A DNA stretch of 64,000 bases from an uncultured Holophaga sp. (GTDB lineage Bacteria > Acidobacteriota > Holophagae > Holophagales > Holophagaceae), in the NCBI RefSeq assembly GCF_963677305.1, contig NZ_OY781925.1, forward strand, positions 1,899,501 through 1,963,500. The letters are read 5' to 3'. Below the pieces are notes generated by a model, which saw nothing but the letters and a program-made list of their open reading frames with translations, was not told the DNA's origin and made no database searches. The position numbers and the translations under genes are program-made. This document shows positions 34,152 to 41,430 of this stretch, one piece after another. Numbering within the stretch: position 1 is the stretch's first letter; every line of letters begins with the position of its first letter.

Positions 34152-34994
34152 CTACAGGGCTCTCACCTCGCTGAAGAGGCACTCGTCGGACAGGGCCATG
34201 AGGTCTTCCATGGGCTCGGCGGGGTGGTCCCTCAGGCGGATTTCGACGCCCTTGCCCCCCTGGAGGAGGCGAAGCCGCCAGCTCCCCAGTGAAGCGCCGC
34301 TCTCCTCACGGAGCTCCCACTGGCCGGGAAGCACGCAGCCCGTGATCCGCTCGATGCTCCGGGCGAAGTGGCTTCCGCCCACCATTTCGGCCCGGGTGGC
34401 CTCGCCCCGGCCGAGGCCCAGCTCCTCCATGGCCCGGAGCCCCGTCCGCACCCCCAGGGTCACCTCCCGGTTCAGGGTGCCCCAGGGGAAGACCCTGCCC
34501 TTGGGATCCGCGCTGCGCCGCGGGCGGCAGTGCAGGGGGCCCGTGGCGTGGGGCACGGCGTCCATGCTGGGGACATAGATCTTGATGTCCAGGATGGCGC
34601 TGCCATCGAAGGCGTCCAGGCCCCGGACGAAGAGCCGCCGCCCCTCCCGCCGAACCAGCTCACAGACGCAGGAGCCCATGCCCGAGGGGCGGGCCGGAGC
34701 TCGACTGGTGTAGATGCCGCGCAGATTACCGTCCTTGGCCTGGGGCAGGGTGAGCAGCTGCTCCGGTGAGTCGGACCAGCCCACCGCCTGCTGCCACTCC
34801 TGGCGCCTGTGCTGGTGGTAGAAGACGTAAATGTGGGAATAGGCCTCCAGACCCGCCAGGGCCAGTTCCAGGTCCTGGCGCAGCCGGAGCTCCCGGATCT
34901 GCTCAAAGTCGTTGGCCTGGTCGAAGTCGCGGAAATCGGAGATGACGACCCCGATGGGACGGATGGAGACCGGTTCGCCTGGCATGTAAAGCAT
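34152..34994 (-). CDS. trmO: tRNA (N6-threonylcarbamoyladenosine37-N6)-methyltransferase TrmO-like
   Basis: 280 aa from the ATG at 34994, preceded by GGGAGG at good spacing; the 12-codon longer form is less likely. The N-terminal UPF0066/TsaA domain (about 1-150) has PIGVVISDF, SHIYVFYHQHR, SRAPARPSGMGS and DGSAILDIKIYVP, the SAM-binding pattern of TrmO, which methylates t6A37 in tRNA-Thr. The C-terminal 120 residues (from about 160) form an extension with basic patches that is not part of the minimal domain. The core call is solid; the role of the tail is unknown. Confidence 0.85.
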   Translation of the reverse strand: MLYMPGEPVSIRPIGVVISDFRDFDQANDFEQIRELRLRQDLELALAGLEAYSHIYVFYHQHRRQEWQQAVGWSDSPEQLLTLPQAKDGNLRGIYTSRAPARPSGMGSCVCELVRREGRRLFVRGLDAFDGSAILDIKIYVPSMDAVPHATGPLHCRPRRSADPKGRVFPWGTLNREVTLGVRTGLRAMEELGLGRGEATRAEMVGGSHFARSIERITGCVLPGQWELREESGASLGSWRLRLLQGGKGVEIRLRDHPAEPMEDLMALSDECLFSEVRAL

Positions 34995-35075
34995 GGGGCA
35001 CCTCCCGAAAAGGGCTCGGAGGGGGATCACCCTGCCTGAGCTGAGCGGTGAGTGCGAAAAGGGTGCCAGTGTCGG

Positions 35076-35105
35076 GATCGTTATATTTTATTGAACATAA
35101 CGATC
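35076..35105. promoter_or_regulatory. 9-bp inverted repeat in the trmO upstream gap
   Basis: GATCGTTAT (35076-35084) and ATAACGATC (35097-35105) are perfect reverse complements around a 12-nt AT-rich centre. Sequence flavour (CGTTATAT..., ...TAACGATC) is shared with 20361-20388. It sits 82 bp upstream of trmO and about 290 bp before the CPPxC gene. The rest of 34995-35397 is AT-rich intergenic DNA with no credible gene except the promoter at 35282-35310. Confidence 0.45.
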
Positions 35106-35281
35106 GCAGATCTGGAAGGCTGTTTCCGTTTGCTGCAGATCCTGTCTGTGCTGTGGGCTTTAAATGCTGAAAAAAATGATCTTGAAATATTTTTCTGGTG
35201 TGGGTCTGGCCGGAAAATTCCTTCCGGTGTGGTTGATTTCTGGCTTATGCATGTAAACTGCTGATTTTGTGATGATTGTGG

Positions 35282-35310
35282 TTGACTTCGGGGTGTGGGC
35301 TTTCTAGAGT
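35282..35310 (+). promoter_or_regulatory. sigma70-type promoter of the CPPxC/kinase cassette
   Basis: TTGACT (35282-35287), exactly 17 bp, then TAGAGT (35305-35310). Transcription would begin near 35317, giving a leader of about 80 nt before the ATG at 35398. Confidence 0.55.
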
Positions 35311-35397
35311 GAAGGCGTTTCCAACTCTGCACGAAGGCCTGGCCACCTCCACTCCCATGGACAGGGACCCTGGTCTTTCCCTTTCTCTGGAGCTTCC

Positions 35398-35727
35398 ATG
35401 ACCTCGCAGTCCTTCGACACTGCCCGCAACCACCAGATCACCCGCCAGGAGGCTGCAGACCTGGTGCTGGGCTTCCAGGCCAAGCTCGATGCCGGGTATC
35501 ACTACGCCTCCGCCTTCAACCGCAGCGCCTTCGAGCAGCTCCTGGCCCAGCCCGGTGCAGCAGGCATCCGCATCTACCGCGCCGAGCACGCCGATGGCAG
35601 CCCCACCATGGTGATGGTGGCCGTGGATGCGGATGGGGTGGATATGGATGCGGTCGAGGGCCTCTACATGCAGAACGCCGTAGACTGCCCCCCCATCTGC
35701 AAGGGGGCAGGACTCGCCAAGTCCTAA
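35398..35727 (+). CDS. small CPPxC-motif protein (single domain)
   Basis: 109 aa, ATG preceded by TGGAGCTTCC. No signal peptide or membrane segment, so cytoplasmic. Layout: a helical N-terminal half starting RNHQITRQEAADLVLGFQA, then SAFEQLLAQPGAAGIRIYRAEH, a beta-rich DGSPTMVMVAVDADGVD core, and the end MQNAVDCPPICK with Cys97 and Cys101 (C-x3-C), possibly a metal or redox site. Two more copies of the domain form the gene at 37391-38173. From memory, small proteins with GIRIYxG and CPPxC near the end are common hypothetical genes in Bacteroidota next to membrane proteins and histidine kinases; I cannot search to confirm. Upstream of the membrane protein by 43 bp. Confidence 0.75.
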   Translation: MTSQSFDTARNHQITRQEAADLVLGFQAKLDAGYHYASAFNRSAFEQLLAQPGAAGIRIYRAEHADGSPTMVMVAVDADGVDMDAVEGLYMQNAVDCPPICKGAGLAKS

Positions 35728-35770
35728 AGTGAATTGGGGGGAGCAGCCTGAAGGAGACAAGGCGTAAGGT

Positions 35771-36448
35771 ATGTGTACCTCCTATTTGGTGTACAAATTT
35801 ATAATAGTGAATATCCTTGATCCGTCCATGGCTCTCCCTCCTCTTGCGTGGCTTGTCTCCAGATGGTCCCCGCGATTCCGGCGGCCAGCTTGGCTGAGTG
35901 TGTTCGGATGGGTCGTGGTGGCAGACATACTGCAGGGGGGCTTTCATACTGTTCTCGCCCTGCGCCATCACAATAACCAATGGTTCAGGCACTGGTCAGG
36001 TCCGATCATTTTTCTGGGCTATGCATGGGTAATTGGCAGGGCTGCGGGGGGCAAGCCCCGGCGCACCTACGGCATGGGGTTTGTGATGGCCCTCGGAGTC
36101 GCTTTGGCCATCCTGGGTGAGCGGTTGACGGGGATCCTCCTGAGGAACGATGTCTTCTCCACCTACGCGAGCCTTGCCTACATCGTGAGCAGCGCCCTCT
36201 TCCTCATGGACCTGATCCGGGATGAAGGCGATGACCCCGTTGCCTCAAAGCCGGAGTTCTGGCTCTTCAGCGCCTTCCTGACCTATGGCTCGGGGACCCT
36301 CCTCTTCAACGGTTGCTCCAACTACTTCCTGCGCCGCCTGCCCGAGCACCTGATCCTTCTGCCCTGGCTGGCCAATGCCATCATCCTGGCTTTCTGTAAT
36401 ATTCTGCAGACGAAGGTATTCCTTTGTCCGAAACCCAGATCGTCCTGA
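35771..36448 (+). CDS. multi-pass membrane protein of the CPPxC/kinase cassette
   Basis: 225 aa with six or seven hydrophobic segments (about 28-50, 73-90, 98-120, 128-148, 165-190, 198-218) and short loops, so nearly all inside the membrane, like a seven-helix sensor input module. Start is the ATG at 35771 (TAAGGT just before it); M20 (35828) is an alternative. The C-terminus overlaps the kinase start by 25 bp in another frame, implying coupled translation. Its last 98 codons are duplicated at 38301-38594. It probably senses something in the membrane and passes it to the kinase. No Pfam family recalled with certainty. Confidence 0.75.
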   Translation: MCTSYLVYKFIIVNILDPSMALPPLAWLVSRWSPRFRRPAWLSVFGWVVVADILQGGFHTVLALRHHNNQWFRHWSGPIIFLGYAWVIGRAAGGKPRRTYGMGFVMALGVALAILGERLTGILLRNDVFSTYASLAYIVSSALFLMDLIRDEGDDPVASKPEFWLFSAFLTYGSGTLLFNGCSNYFLRRLPEHLILLPWLANAIILAFCNILQTKVFLCPKPRSS

Positions 36449-37240
36449 TCTTCTTCCTGGCGACCCTCGCCCTGGTGGTCCTGTGCTGGCTGGCCCTCTT
36501 CAGCCTAGTGCACGCCAGGGGGCGCATCATCCGCGCTCAGAAGGCCGCCCTGGAGGCGGAGCGTCGTCTGCGAATCAAGCACGATGCCTTCTCCCGGAAC
36601 GCCCACCACGAGCTGCGCACGCCCCTGCAGGTGATCCTGGGGAACCTGGAGATGCTGGGCATGATGGATCCGGCCCCCCAGCAGGCGGCGATCATCGCCC
36701 AGGCCCGGGCCGGGACCCAGCGTCTGACCTCTCTGGTGCAGAACCTCCTGGACCTGGCTGCGGTGGCCGACGGGACCCTGCGGCTCTCCCCGGTCCTGGG
36801 GGACCTGGACATGCGCATCGCCTGCCTGCAGGGGCGCTTCCGGGAGGCCGCCCGAGCCAAGGGGTTGGCCTTCGAGGCGGACTGTCCCATGATCGGCCTC
36901 CTCTTCCACTGCGATGCGGCCCGCATCGAGCAGATCATGAGCCACCTGCTGGACAATGCCATCAAGTTCACAGCCCAGGGGCAGGTCCGCTTCCAGGTGG
37001 GGATCTCGGCCCTGCCGGAGCGCCCTGGGTGGCAGCTTCTGGAGATCGAGGTGGAGGACACGGGCATCGGCCTCCCCGAGGACTGGGAGCGGATGCTGGT
37101 GCCCTTCGAGCACAGCGAGCGCTCCCACGCCGCCGCCCGGGGCGGCCTAGGCATCGGCCTGCCCATGGTGGCGGGGCTGGTGCGGCTCATGGGGGGCAGC
37201 CTGGACTTCGAGCGCCTGCCCCAGGGCACCCGGGCGCGGG
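36155..37240 (+). repeat. direct duplication, copy 1
   Basis: Covers the 3' part of the membrane-protein gene and nearly all of the kinase gene. The second copy lies at a constant offset of 2,146 bp with no indel at any anchor I checked (membrane-protein Phe codon, kinase start codon). Ends are approximate: similarity starts at the codon for Phe in FSTYASL and fades near the kinase C-terminus. Confidence 0.85.
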
Positions 37241-37293
37241 TGGGACTGGTCCTGGAGGCGGGTGAAACGACCGTCGATGGGTTGACCGAGTAG
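36424..37293 (+). CDS. sensor histidine kinase, copy 1
   Basis: 289 aa; TTG start inside the end of the membrane-protein gene, with GAAGG upstream. One N-terminal membrane helix (about 5-27), a short coiled linker, then the HisKA dimerisation helix with the phospho-acceptor His62 in HHELRTPLQV. The HATPase_c domain has HLLDNAIKFT (N box), DTGIGLP (G1) and GGLGIGLPMV (G2). No sensor domain of its own, so the membrane protein probably supplies the signal. No response regulator is adjacent. It shares about 94% of its first 245 residues with copy 2 at 38570-39448. Confidence 0.9.
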   Translation: MSETQIVLIFFLATLALVVLCWLALFSLVHARGRIIRAQKAALEAERRLRIKHDAFSRNAHHELRTPLQVILGNLEMLGMMDPAPQQAAIIAQARAGTQRLTSLVQNLLDLAAVADGTLRLSPVLGDLDMRIACLQGRFREAARAKGLAFEADCPMIGLLFHCDAARIEQIMSHLLDNAIKFTAQGQVRFQVGISALPERPGWQLLEIEVEDTGIGLPEDWERMLVPFEHSERSHAAARGGLGIGLPMVAGLVRLMGGSLDFERLPQGTRARVGLVLEAGETTVDGLTE

Positions 37294-37312
37294 CCCTTAT
37301 GGCCGCCTTGAG

Positions 37313-37341
37313 AAAGGTCCCCGGGCGGGCCGGGGACCTTT
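37313..37341. terminator. bidirectional intrinsic-type terminator
   Basis: AAAGGTCCCCGG (37313-37324), loop GCGGG, CCGGGGACCTTT (37330-37341): a perfect 12-bp stem with A-rich and T-rich flanks. It lies between the kinase stop (37293) and the stop of the convergent tandem CPPxC gene (37391), serving both. Confidence 0.8.
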
Positions 37342-37390
37342 GGGAACCGCTGCCAGCATGAGCGCAGAGGGCCTTGCGGGGCCTCTATGC

Positions 37391-38173
37391 TCAGCGCTTG
37401 GCGAGCCGGGCATCCTTGCAGACGGGGGGGCAGTCGGCACTGTTCTGCATGAAGAGGTTCTCGGGGGAGGCCATGTCGATCCCCTGCTTGTCGATGGCTA
37501 CCATGACCATGGTGGGAGAGCCATCGTCATGCTCGGCCCGGTAGATGCGGATGCCCACGGCCTCCGGCTGGGCGAGGAGCTCTTTGAAGGCACTGCGGGC
37601 ATAGGCCGAGGCGTAGTGCTCGCCCGCCTCAGGCCGCGCCTGATGCCTGAGAGCCAGATCCGCCGCTTCTTCGCGGCTGATGAGGTGATTGCGATGGATG
37701 TCGAACTCCCCGTTGGGGGAGGCCATCAGTTCGGGGCGCAGCCCCCGCTTGGCCAGGATCGCCCATTTGCATATGGGGGGGCAGTCGATCGTGTTCTGCA
37801 TCCAGAGATTCAGGGTGCCATCCAGGTCTGCACCGGCGGCGTCCACGGCCCCCATCACCATGGTGGGCGAGCCATCGGCATGTTCCGCCAAGTAAATCCG
37901 GATGCCCGCGGCCTCTGGCTGGCCGAGCAGTTGTTCGAAGGCGCTGCGGGCATAGGCGGAAGCCGAGTGGCGGAGCGCTTCGGGCCTGGCCTGGAAGTTC
38001 AGTACCAGATCCAAGGCCTCCTCCCGGCTGATGCGATGGTTGCGCTGGGGGTCGAAGCCACGGTCCCTGGTGGGCAGGTGGGCCGCCTGGAAGGCAAGCT
38101 GCCCATGACAGGGACTGGGGAGGGGCGGCATCGGGTGGTGATCGCGGCCTGGATGAAGGGTGTTGTTCAGCAT
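37391..38173 (-). CDS. tandem two-domain CPPxC protein
   Basis: 260 aa, ATG at 38173. After a 40-residue Pro/His-rich leader come two copies of the CPPxC domain, about residues 44-143 and 161-260. Each has RNHxISREEAxDLxL, SAF(E/K)(Q/E)LLxQPEA, GIRIYxAEHxDGSPTMVM, then MQNxxDCPPxCK (Cys131/135 and Cys248/252). They match each other and the 109-aa protein at 35398 strongly, so this is an internal duplication within the same locus. The gene runs opposite to both kinase units and ends at the shared terminator. No signal peptide. Role unknown; perhaps a cytoplasmic partner or ligand protein of the membrane sensor/kinase. Confidence 0.75.
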   Translation of the reverse strand: MLNNTLHPGRDHHPMPPLPSPCHGQLAFQAAHLPTRDRGFDPQRNHRISREEALDLVLNFQARPEALRHSASAYARSAFEQLLGQPEAAGIRIYLAEHADGSPTMVMGAVDAAGADLDGTLNLWMQNTIDCPPICKWAILAKRGLRPELMASPNGEFDIHRNHLISREEAADLALRHQARPEAGEHYASAYARSAFKELLAQPEAVGIRIYRAEHDDGSPTMVMVAIDKQGIDMASPENLFMQNSADCPPVCKDARLAKR

Positions 38174-38300
38174 GGTGACCCTTTCGTCAATGCATGGAAT
38201 GCCGGCTATCAGATGGTCCTCAAGGACTTAGGGCAGGGGCCGGCGGGATTTGAGGATGAGGCTACTCTGGTTTTGATCATAGTCTACTCAAAACAATCTT

Positions 38301-38594
38301 TTTACCTCCTACGCAAGCTTGGTCTACATGGTCAGCAGTGCTCTCTTTCTCATGGACCTGATCCGGGATGAGGGCGACAACCCTATTGAATCCAAGCCCG
38401 CGTTCTGGCTCTTCAGCGCCTTCCTCACCTGGGGGGCTGGCACCCTACTCTTCAACGGGTGCTCCAACTACTTCCTCCTCAGGCTGCCGGAGCACTTGAT
38501 CCTCCTTCCCTGGCTGGCCAACGCCATCATTCTGGCCTTCTGTGCTGTTTTGCAGATGAAGGTATTCCTGTGTCCGAAACCCAGATCGTCCTGA
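38301..38594 (+). pseudogene. 5'-truncated copy of the membrane-protein gene
   Basis: Encodes FTSYASLVYMVSSALFLMDL through the same CPKPRSS ending as the intact gene, i.e. only the last 98 codons. An in-frame TAG at 38280-38282 lies just outside the breakpoint, so no longer product is possible. A TTG at 38319 could still start a 91-aa piece with about two membrane helices. That may matter because the overlap with the kinase-2 start is kept. Confidence 0.8.
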
Positions 38595-39386
38595 TCTTCT
38601 TTCTTGCGACCCTGGCCCTGTTGGTGCTCTGCTGGCTGGCCCTCTTCAGCCTGGTGCACGCCAAGGGGCGCATCATCCGCGCCCAGAAGGCCGCCCTGGA
38701 GGCGGAGCGCCGTCTTCGCATCAAGCACGATGCCTTCTCCCGGAACGCCCACCACGAGCTGCGCACGCCCCTGCAGGTGATCCTGGGGAACCTGGAGATG
38801 CTGGGCATGATGGAGCCGGCCCCCCAGCAGGCGGCGGTCATCGCCCAGGCCCGGGCCGGGACCCAGCGTCTGACCTCTCTGGTGCAGAACCTCCTGGACC
38901 TGGCTGCGGTGGCCGACGGTACCCTGCGGCTTTCCCCGGTCCTGGGGGACCTGGACATGCGCATCGCCTGCCTGCAGGGGCGCTTCCGGGAGGCCGCCCG
39001 AGGCAAGGGGCTGGGCTTCGAGGCGGACTGTCCCATGATCGGCATCCTCTTCCACTGCGATGCGGCCCGCATCGAGCAGATCATGAGCTGCCTGCTGGAC
39101 AATGCCATCAAGTTCACAGCCCGGGGCCAGGTCCGCTTCAAGGTGGGGGTCTCGGCCCTGCCGGAGCGTCCCGGCTGGCGGCGCCTGGAGATCAAGGTGG
39201 AGGACACGGGCATCGGCCTCCCCGAGGACTGGGAGCGGATGCTGGTGCCCTTCGAGCACAGCGAGCGCTCCCACGCCGCCGCCCGGGGCGGCCTGGGTAT
39301 CGGCCTGCCCATGGTGGCGGGGCTGGTGGAGCTGATGGGTGGACAGCTCGTCTTCGAGAGACTCCAGTCCGGCACCTGTGCCCGAG
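38301..39386 (+). repeat. direct duplication, copy 2
   Basis: Second copy of 36155-37240. The left boundary is sharp, next to a stop codon and the AT-rich sequence around 38270-38300; the right boundary is where the kinases diverge after their FERL residues. Confidence 0.85.
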
Positions 39387-39448
39387 TCACCCTGGAGCTG
39401 CCCACGATGGAGGCCCTGGGGGAGGCGGCAGACGCATTTCTGAGGTGA
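38570..39448 (+). CDS. sensor histidine kinase, copy 2
   Basis: 292 aa. By alignment with copy 1 the start is the GTG at 38570, overlapping the truncated membrane-protein copy by 25 bp. All catalytic motifs are intact: HHELRTPLQV, LLDNAIKFT, DTGIGLP, GGLGIGLP. About 14 residues differ from copy 1 in the first 245; most are conservative, though the residue before the N box changes from His to Cys (MSHLL to MSCLL). The C-terminal 40 residues differ more. The intact reading frame and conservative substitutions argue that it is still under selection although its membrane partner is cut. Confidence 0.88.
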   Translation: MSETQIVLIFFLATLALLVLCWLALFSLVHAKGRIIRAQKAALEAERRLRIKHDAFSRNAHHELRTPLQVILGNLEMLGMMEPAPQQAAVIAQARAGTQRLTSLVQNLLDLAAVADGTLRLSPVLGDLDMRIACLQGRFREAARGKGLGFEADCPMIGILFHCDAARIEQIMSCLLDNAIKFTARGQVRFKVGVSALPERPGWRRLEIKVEDTGIGLPEDWERMLVPFEHSERSHAAARGGLGIGLPMVAGLVELMGGQLVFERLQSGTCARVTLELPTMEALGEAADAFLR

Positions 39449-39519
39449 AGCGGGGGGTACCGGGTCGTTGGCTGTCGTTTCTGGCCAGGGCGCACTCACG
39501 CTTCAGCCCTGGGCCGGGG

Positions 39520-41430
39520 TCATGTGGGCCCGGAGAGCCCCTTCACCCTCCCCCCCAGCCCCGACTCCCGCAGGGTGGGGTTGCGGGCGGCGAATTCGAC
39601 CCGTTCCCTTTCCCCCACCAGGCTCACGGAGCGCCTGGCGCGGGTGAGGGCGGTGTAGAGGAGCTCCCGGGTGAGGGCCTTGTGGTCGCTTTGGGGGAGC
39701 ACCACGGCGATGTGCTCGTACTCGGAGCCCTGGGACTTGTGGACGGTCATGGCGAAGGCGTGGTCGAGTTCCTCCCGCAGGGGCTCCAGGAGGAAGGCAC
39801 GCCAGGTCTTGAGGAGGGGGAAGACGGCGGCCTGGCGGGGCTCGCCGTCGAAGCGGACCTTGAGGATCAGACCCTGGTCGCCGTTGAAGATGCCCCGGGT
39901 ATAGTCGTTGCGGGTCATCATGACCGGCTCTCCGGCGCAGAACTTCGGGCGCTGGCTGCCGCTCCACTCGAAGTATTCCAGCATCTTCCTGTGGAAGTGG
40001 GCGTTGATCTCCTCCACCCCCCGGAACTCCGCGCTCTTCCGGAGGGCGCAGAGGATGCGGAAGCCGTCGAAGTGCTGGAAGAGGCGGCCGAGGGTCTCCT
40101 CGTCCCCGCTCCCCCAGGTGCCCTCCTCAAGGCTGAAGATCCGTTCCGCAGCTGCCCGGAAGTCCGGCAGGGCCAGGACCCGCTCCTGGAACCAGCGATC
40201 CAGGAAGGCCGCGGTCCCGCCCTTCCCGGGTGCCCAGAGCTCCACCTTCTGGTGGGCCAGATCCTCCAGGCGCTCCCGCACGGTGATGGGCTCGGCCCCT
40301 GCCCAGAGCTGGCCGCTCTCCGGTCTGTTGATCGCCCGGGCCACGGAGAGGATGTTCCGCCCCTGGGGATCCTCGGCCCGCATCCGGTAGCTGTTCTGCA
40401 GGTGGGCTGCCTGAGCTTTCAATGCCTCCACCAGCTCCCGGAAGGCGCAGCCCGCCTCCACGCTGGGGAGCTGCTCCGCATCCCCCAGGAGGACCAAGCG
40501 GGTGCCCGGGGCCAGGGCCTGCAGCAGGCGGTGGAGGTGCTCCTGACTGATCATGGAGGACTCGTCGACCACGACCACCCGGTAGGGCAGGGGGTTGGCG
40601 GCATCATGGCGGAAGCGCTCGGCGGTGGGGTGCCAACCCAGGAGGCGGTGCAGGGTCCGGGGCTCCAGTTCGGCGGCCAGCAGGGGCTGGTCCTGGGCTG
40701 TGGGTGCCTTCAGTTCCGCCAGGGCCTTGCGGATGGCCTCGCCCATACGCTGGGCCGCTTTGCCCGTGGGGGCCGCAAGGGCCAGTTGCTCGAGACCCAG
40801 CCCCTGGCGCAGGAGGGCCCGCAGGATGGTGATGACGATGGTGGTCTTGCCGGTGCCGGGGCCGCCGGTGATGAGGGTCAGCGGGGAGCCGAGGGCCTTC
40901 TCCACCGCCGCCCGCTGCTCGGCGTCCAGTGCCCGGGGGTCCTGGAAGATCCCTTCCTCCACCGGCAGGGTGGTGAGCGGAGGCTGGGTGGCCAGGGCCT
41001 TCACCCGCTCCGCCAGGGACTGCTCAAAGCCCAGGAATCGGTGGGTGTAGAGGGTGCTGCCCTCCAGGATCAGGGGCCTGGTCTCCCCGGGGCCCCCCAC
41101 CCAGGAGGCCAGCGAAGGGGAGCCCAGAAAGGCCGCCACATCCAGACTTCCGAGCTTGCAGGCCTCAAGGATGCGGGCGGCGGGGCTCTCGGGTCCGGGG
41201 GGCAGGGCCAGGCGGGTGTGCCCCTGGCCCTGGGTGGCCAGCAGGGCCACCGCCACGGCGAAGAGGGTCTCACGCTCAGTCTCCGCCAAGGGGGCCAGGC
41301 CGCTCAGCTCCCAGGCCAGGACGAGGGTGGCGGGCTCCTGGTTGAGCTCCTCCAGGGCCTCCCGCAGATTCCTCGACCACGCTTGGCTTGCGGGGTGGTG
41401 CTCCAGGGCCATCTCGTTCCACTCATGCAT
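39520..41430 (-). CDS. recD: exodeoxyribonuclease V alpha subunit
   Basis: 636 aa from the ATG at 41430, overlapping the recB stop by eight bases, with GGGAGG upstream. The 5'-3' helicase subunit of RecBCD. After a helical N-terminal domain come Walker A GGPGTGKTT, VVVDESSM (Walker B), GDAEQLPSV, and the C-terminal motifs AMTVHKSQGSEY and LYTALTRARRSV. Length close to the E. coli protein (608 aa). Last gene of recC-recB-recD. Confidence 0.95.
   Translation of the reverse strand: MHEWNEMALEHHPASQAWSRNLREALEELNQEPATLVLAWELSGLAPLAETERETLFAVAVALLATQGQGHTRLALPPGPESPAARILEACKLGSLDVAAFLGSPSLASWVGGPGETRPLILEGSTLYTHRFLGFEQSLAERVKALATQPPLTTLPVEEGIFQDPRALDAEQRAAVEKALGSPLTLITGGPGTGKTTIVITILRALLRQGLGLEQLALAAPTGKAAQRMGEAIRKALAELKAPTAQDQPLLAAELEPRTLHRLLGWHPTAERFRHDAANPLPYRVVVVDESSMISQEHLHRLLQALAPGTRLVLLGDAEQLPSVEAGCAFRELVEALKAQAAHLQNSYRMRAEDPQGRNILSVARAINRPESGQLWAGAEPITVRERLEDLAHQKVELWAPGKGGTAAFLDRWFQERVLALPDFRAAAERIFSLEEGTWGSGDEETLGRLFQHFDGFRILCALRKSAEFRGVEEINAHFHRKMLEYFEWSGSQRPKFCAGEPVMMTRNDYTRGIFNGDQGLILKVRFDGEPRQAAVFPLLKTWRAFLLEPLREELDHAFAMTVHKSQGSEYEHIAVVLPQSDHKALTRELLYTALTRARRSVSLVGERERVEFAARNPTLRESGLGGRVKGLSGPT

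Noticed and set aside
35052..35264. 70-codon plus-strand ORF in the trmO upstream gap
   Set aside because: No ribosome binding site, atypical composition, and it overlaps the inverted repeat; probably intergenic.
36155..39386. The kinase duplication as an insertion sequence or composite element
   Set aside because: No transposase, terminal inverted repeats or target-site duplication could be seen at either copy.
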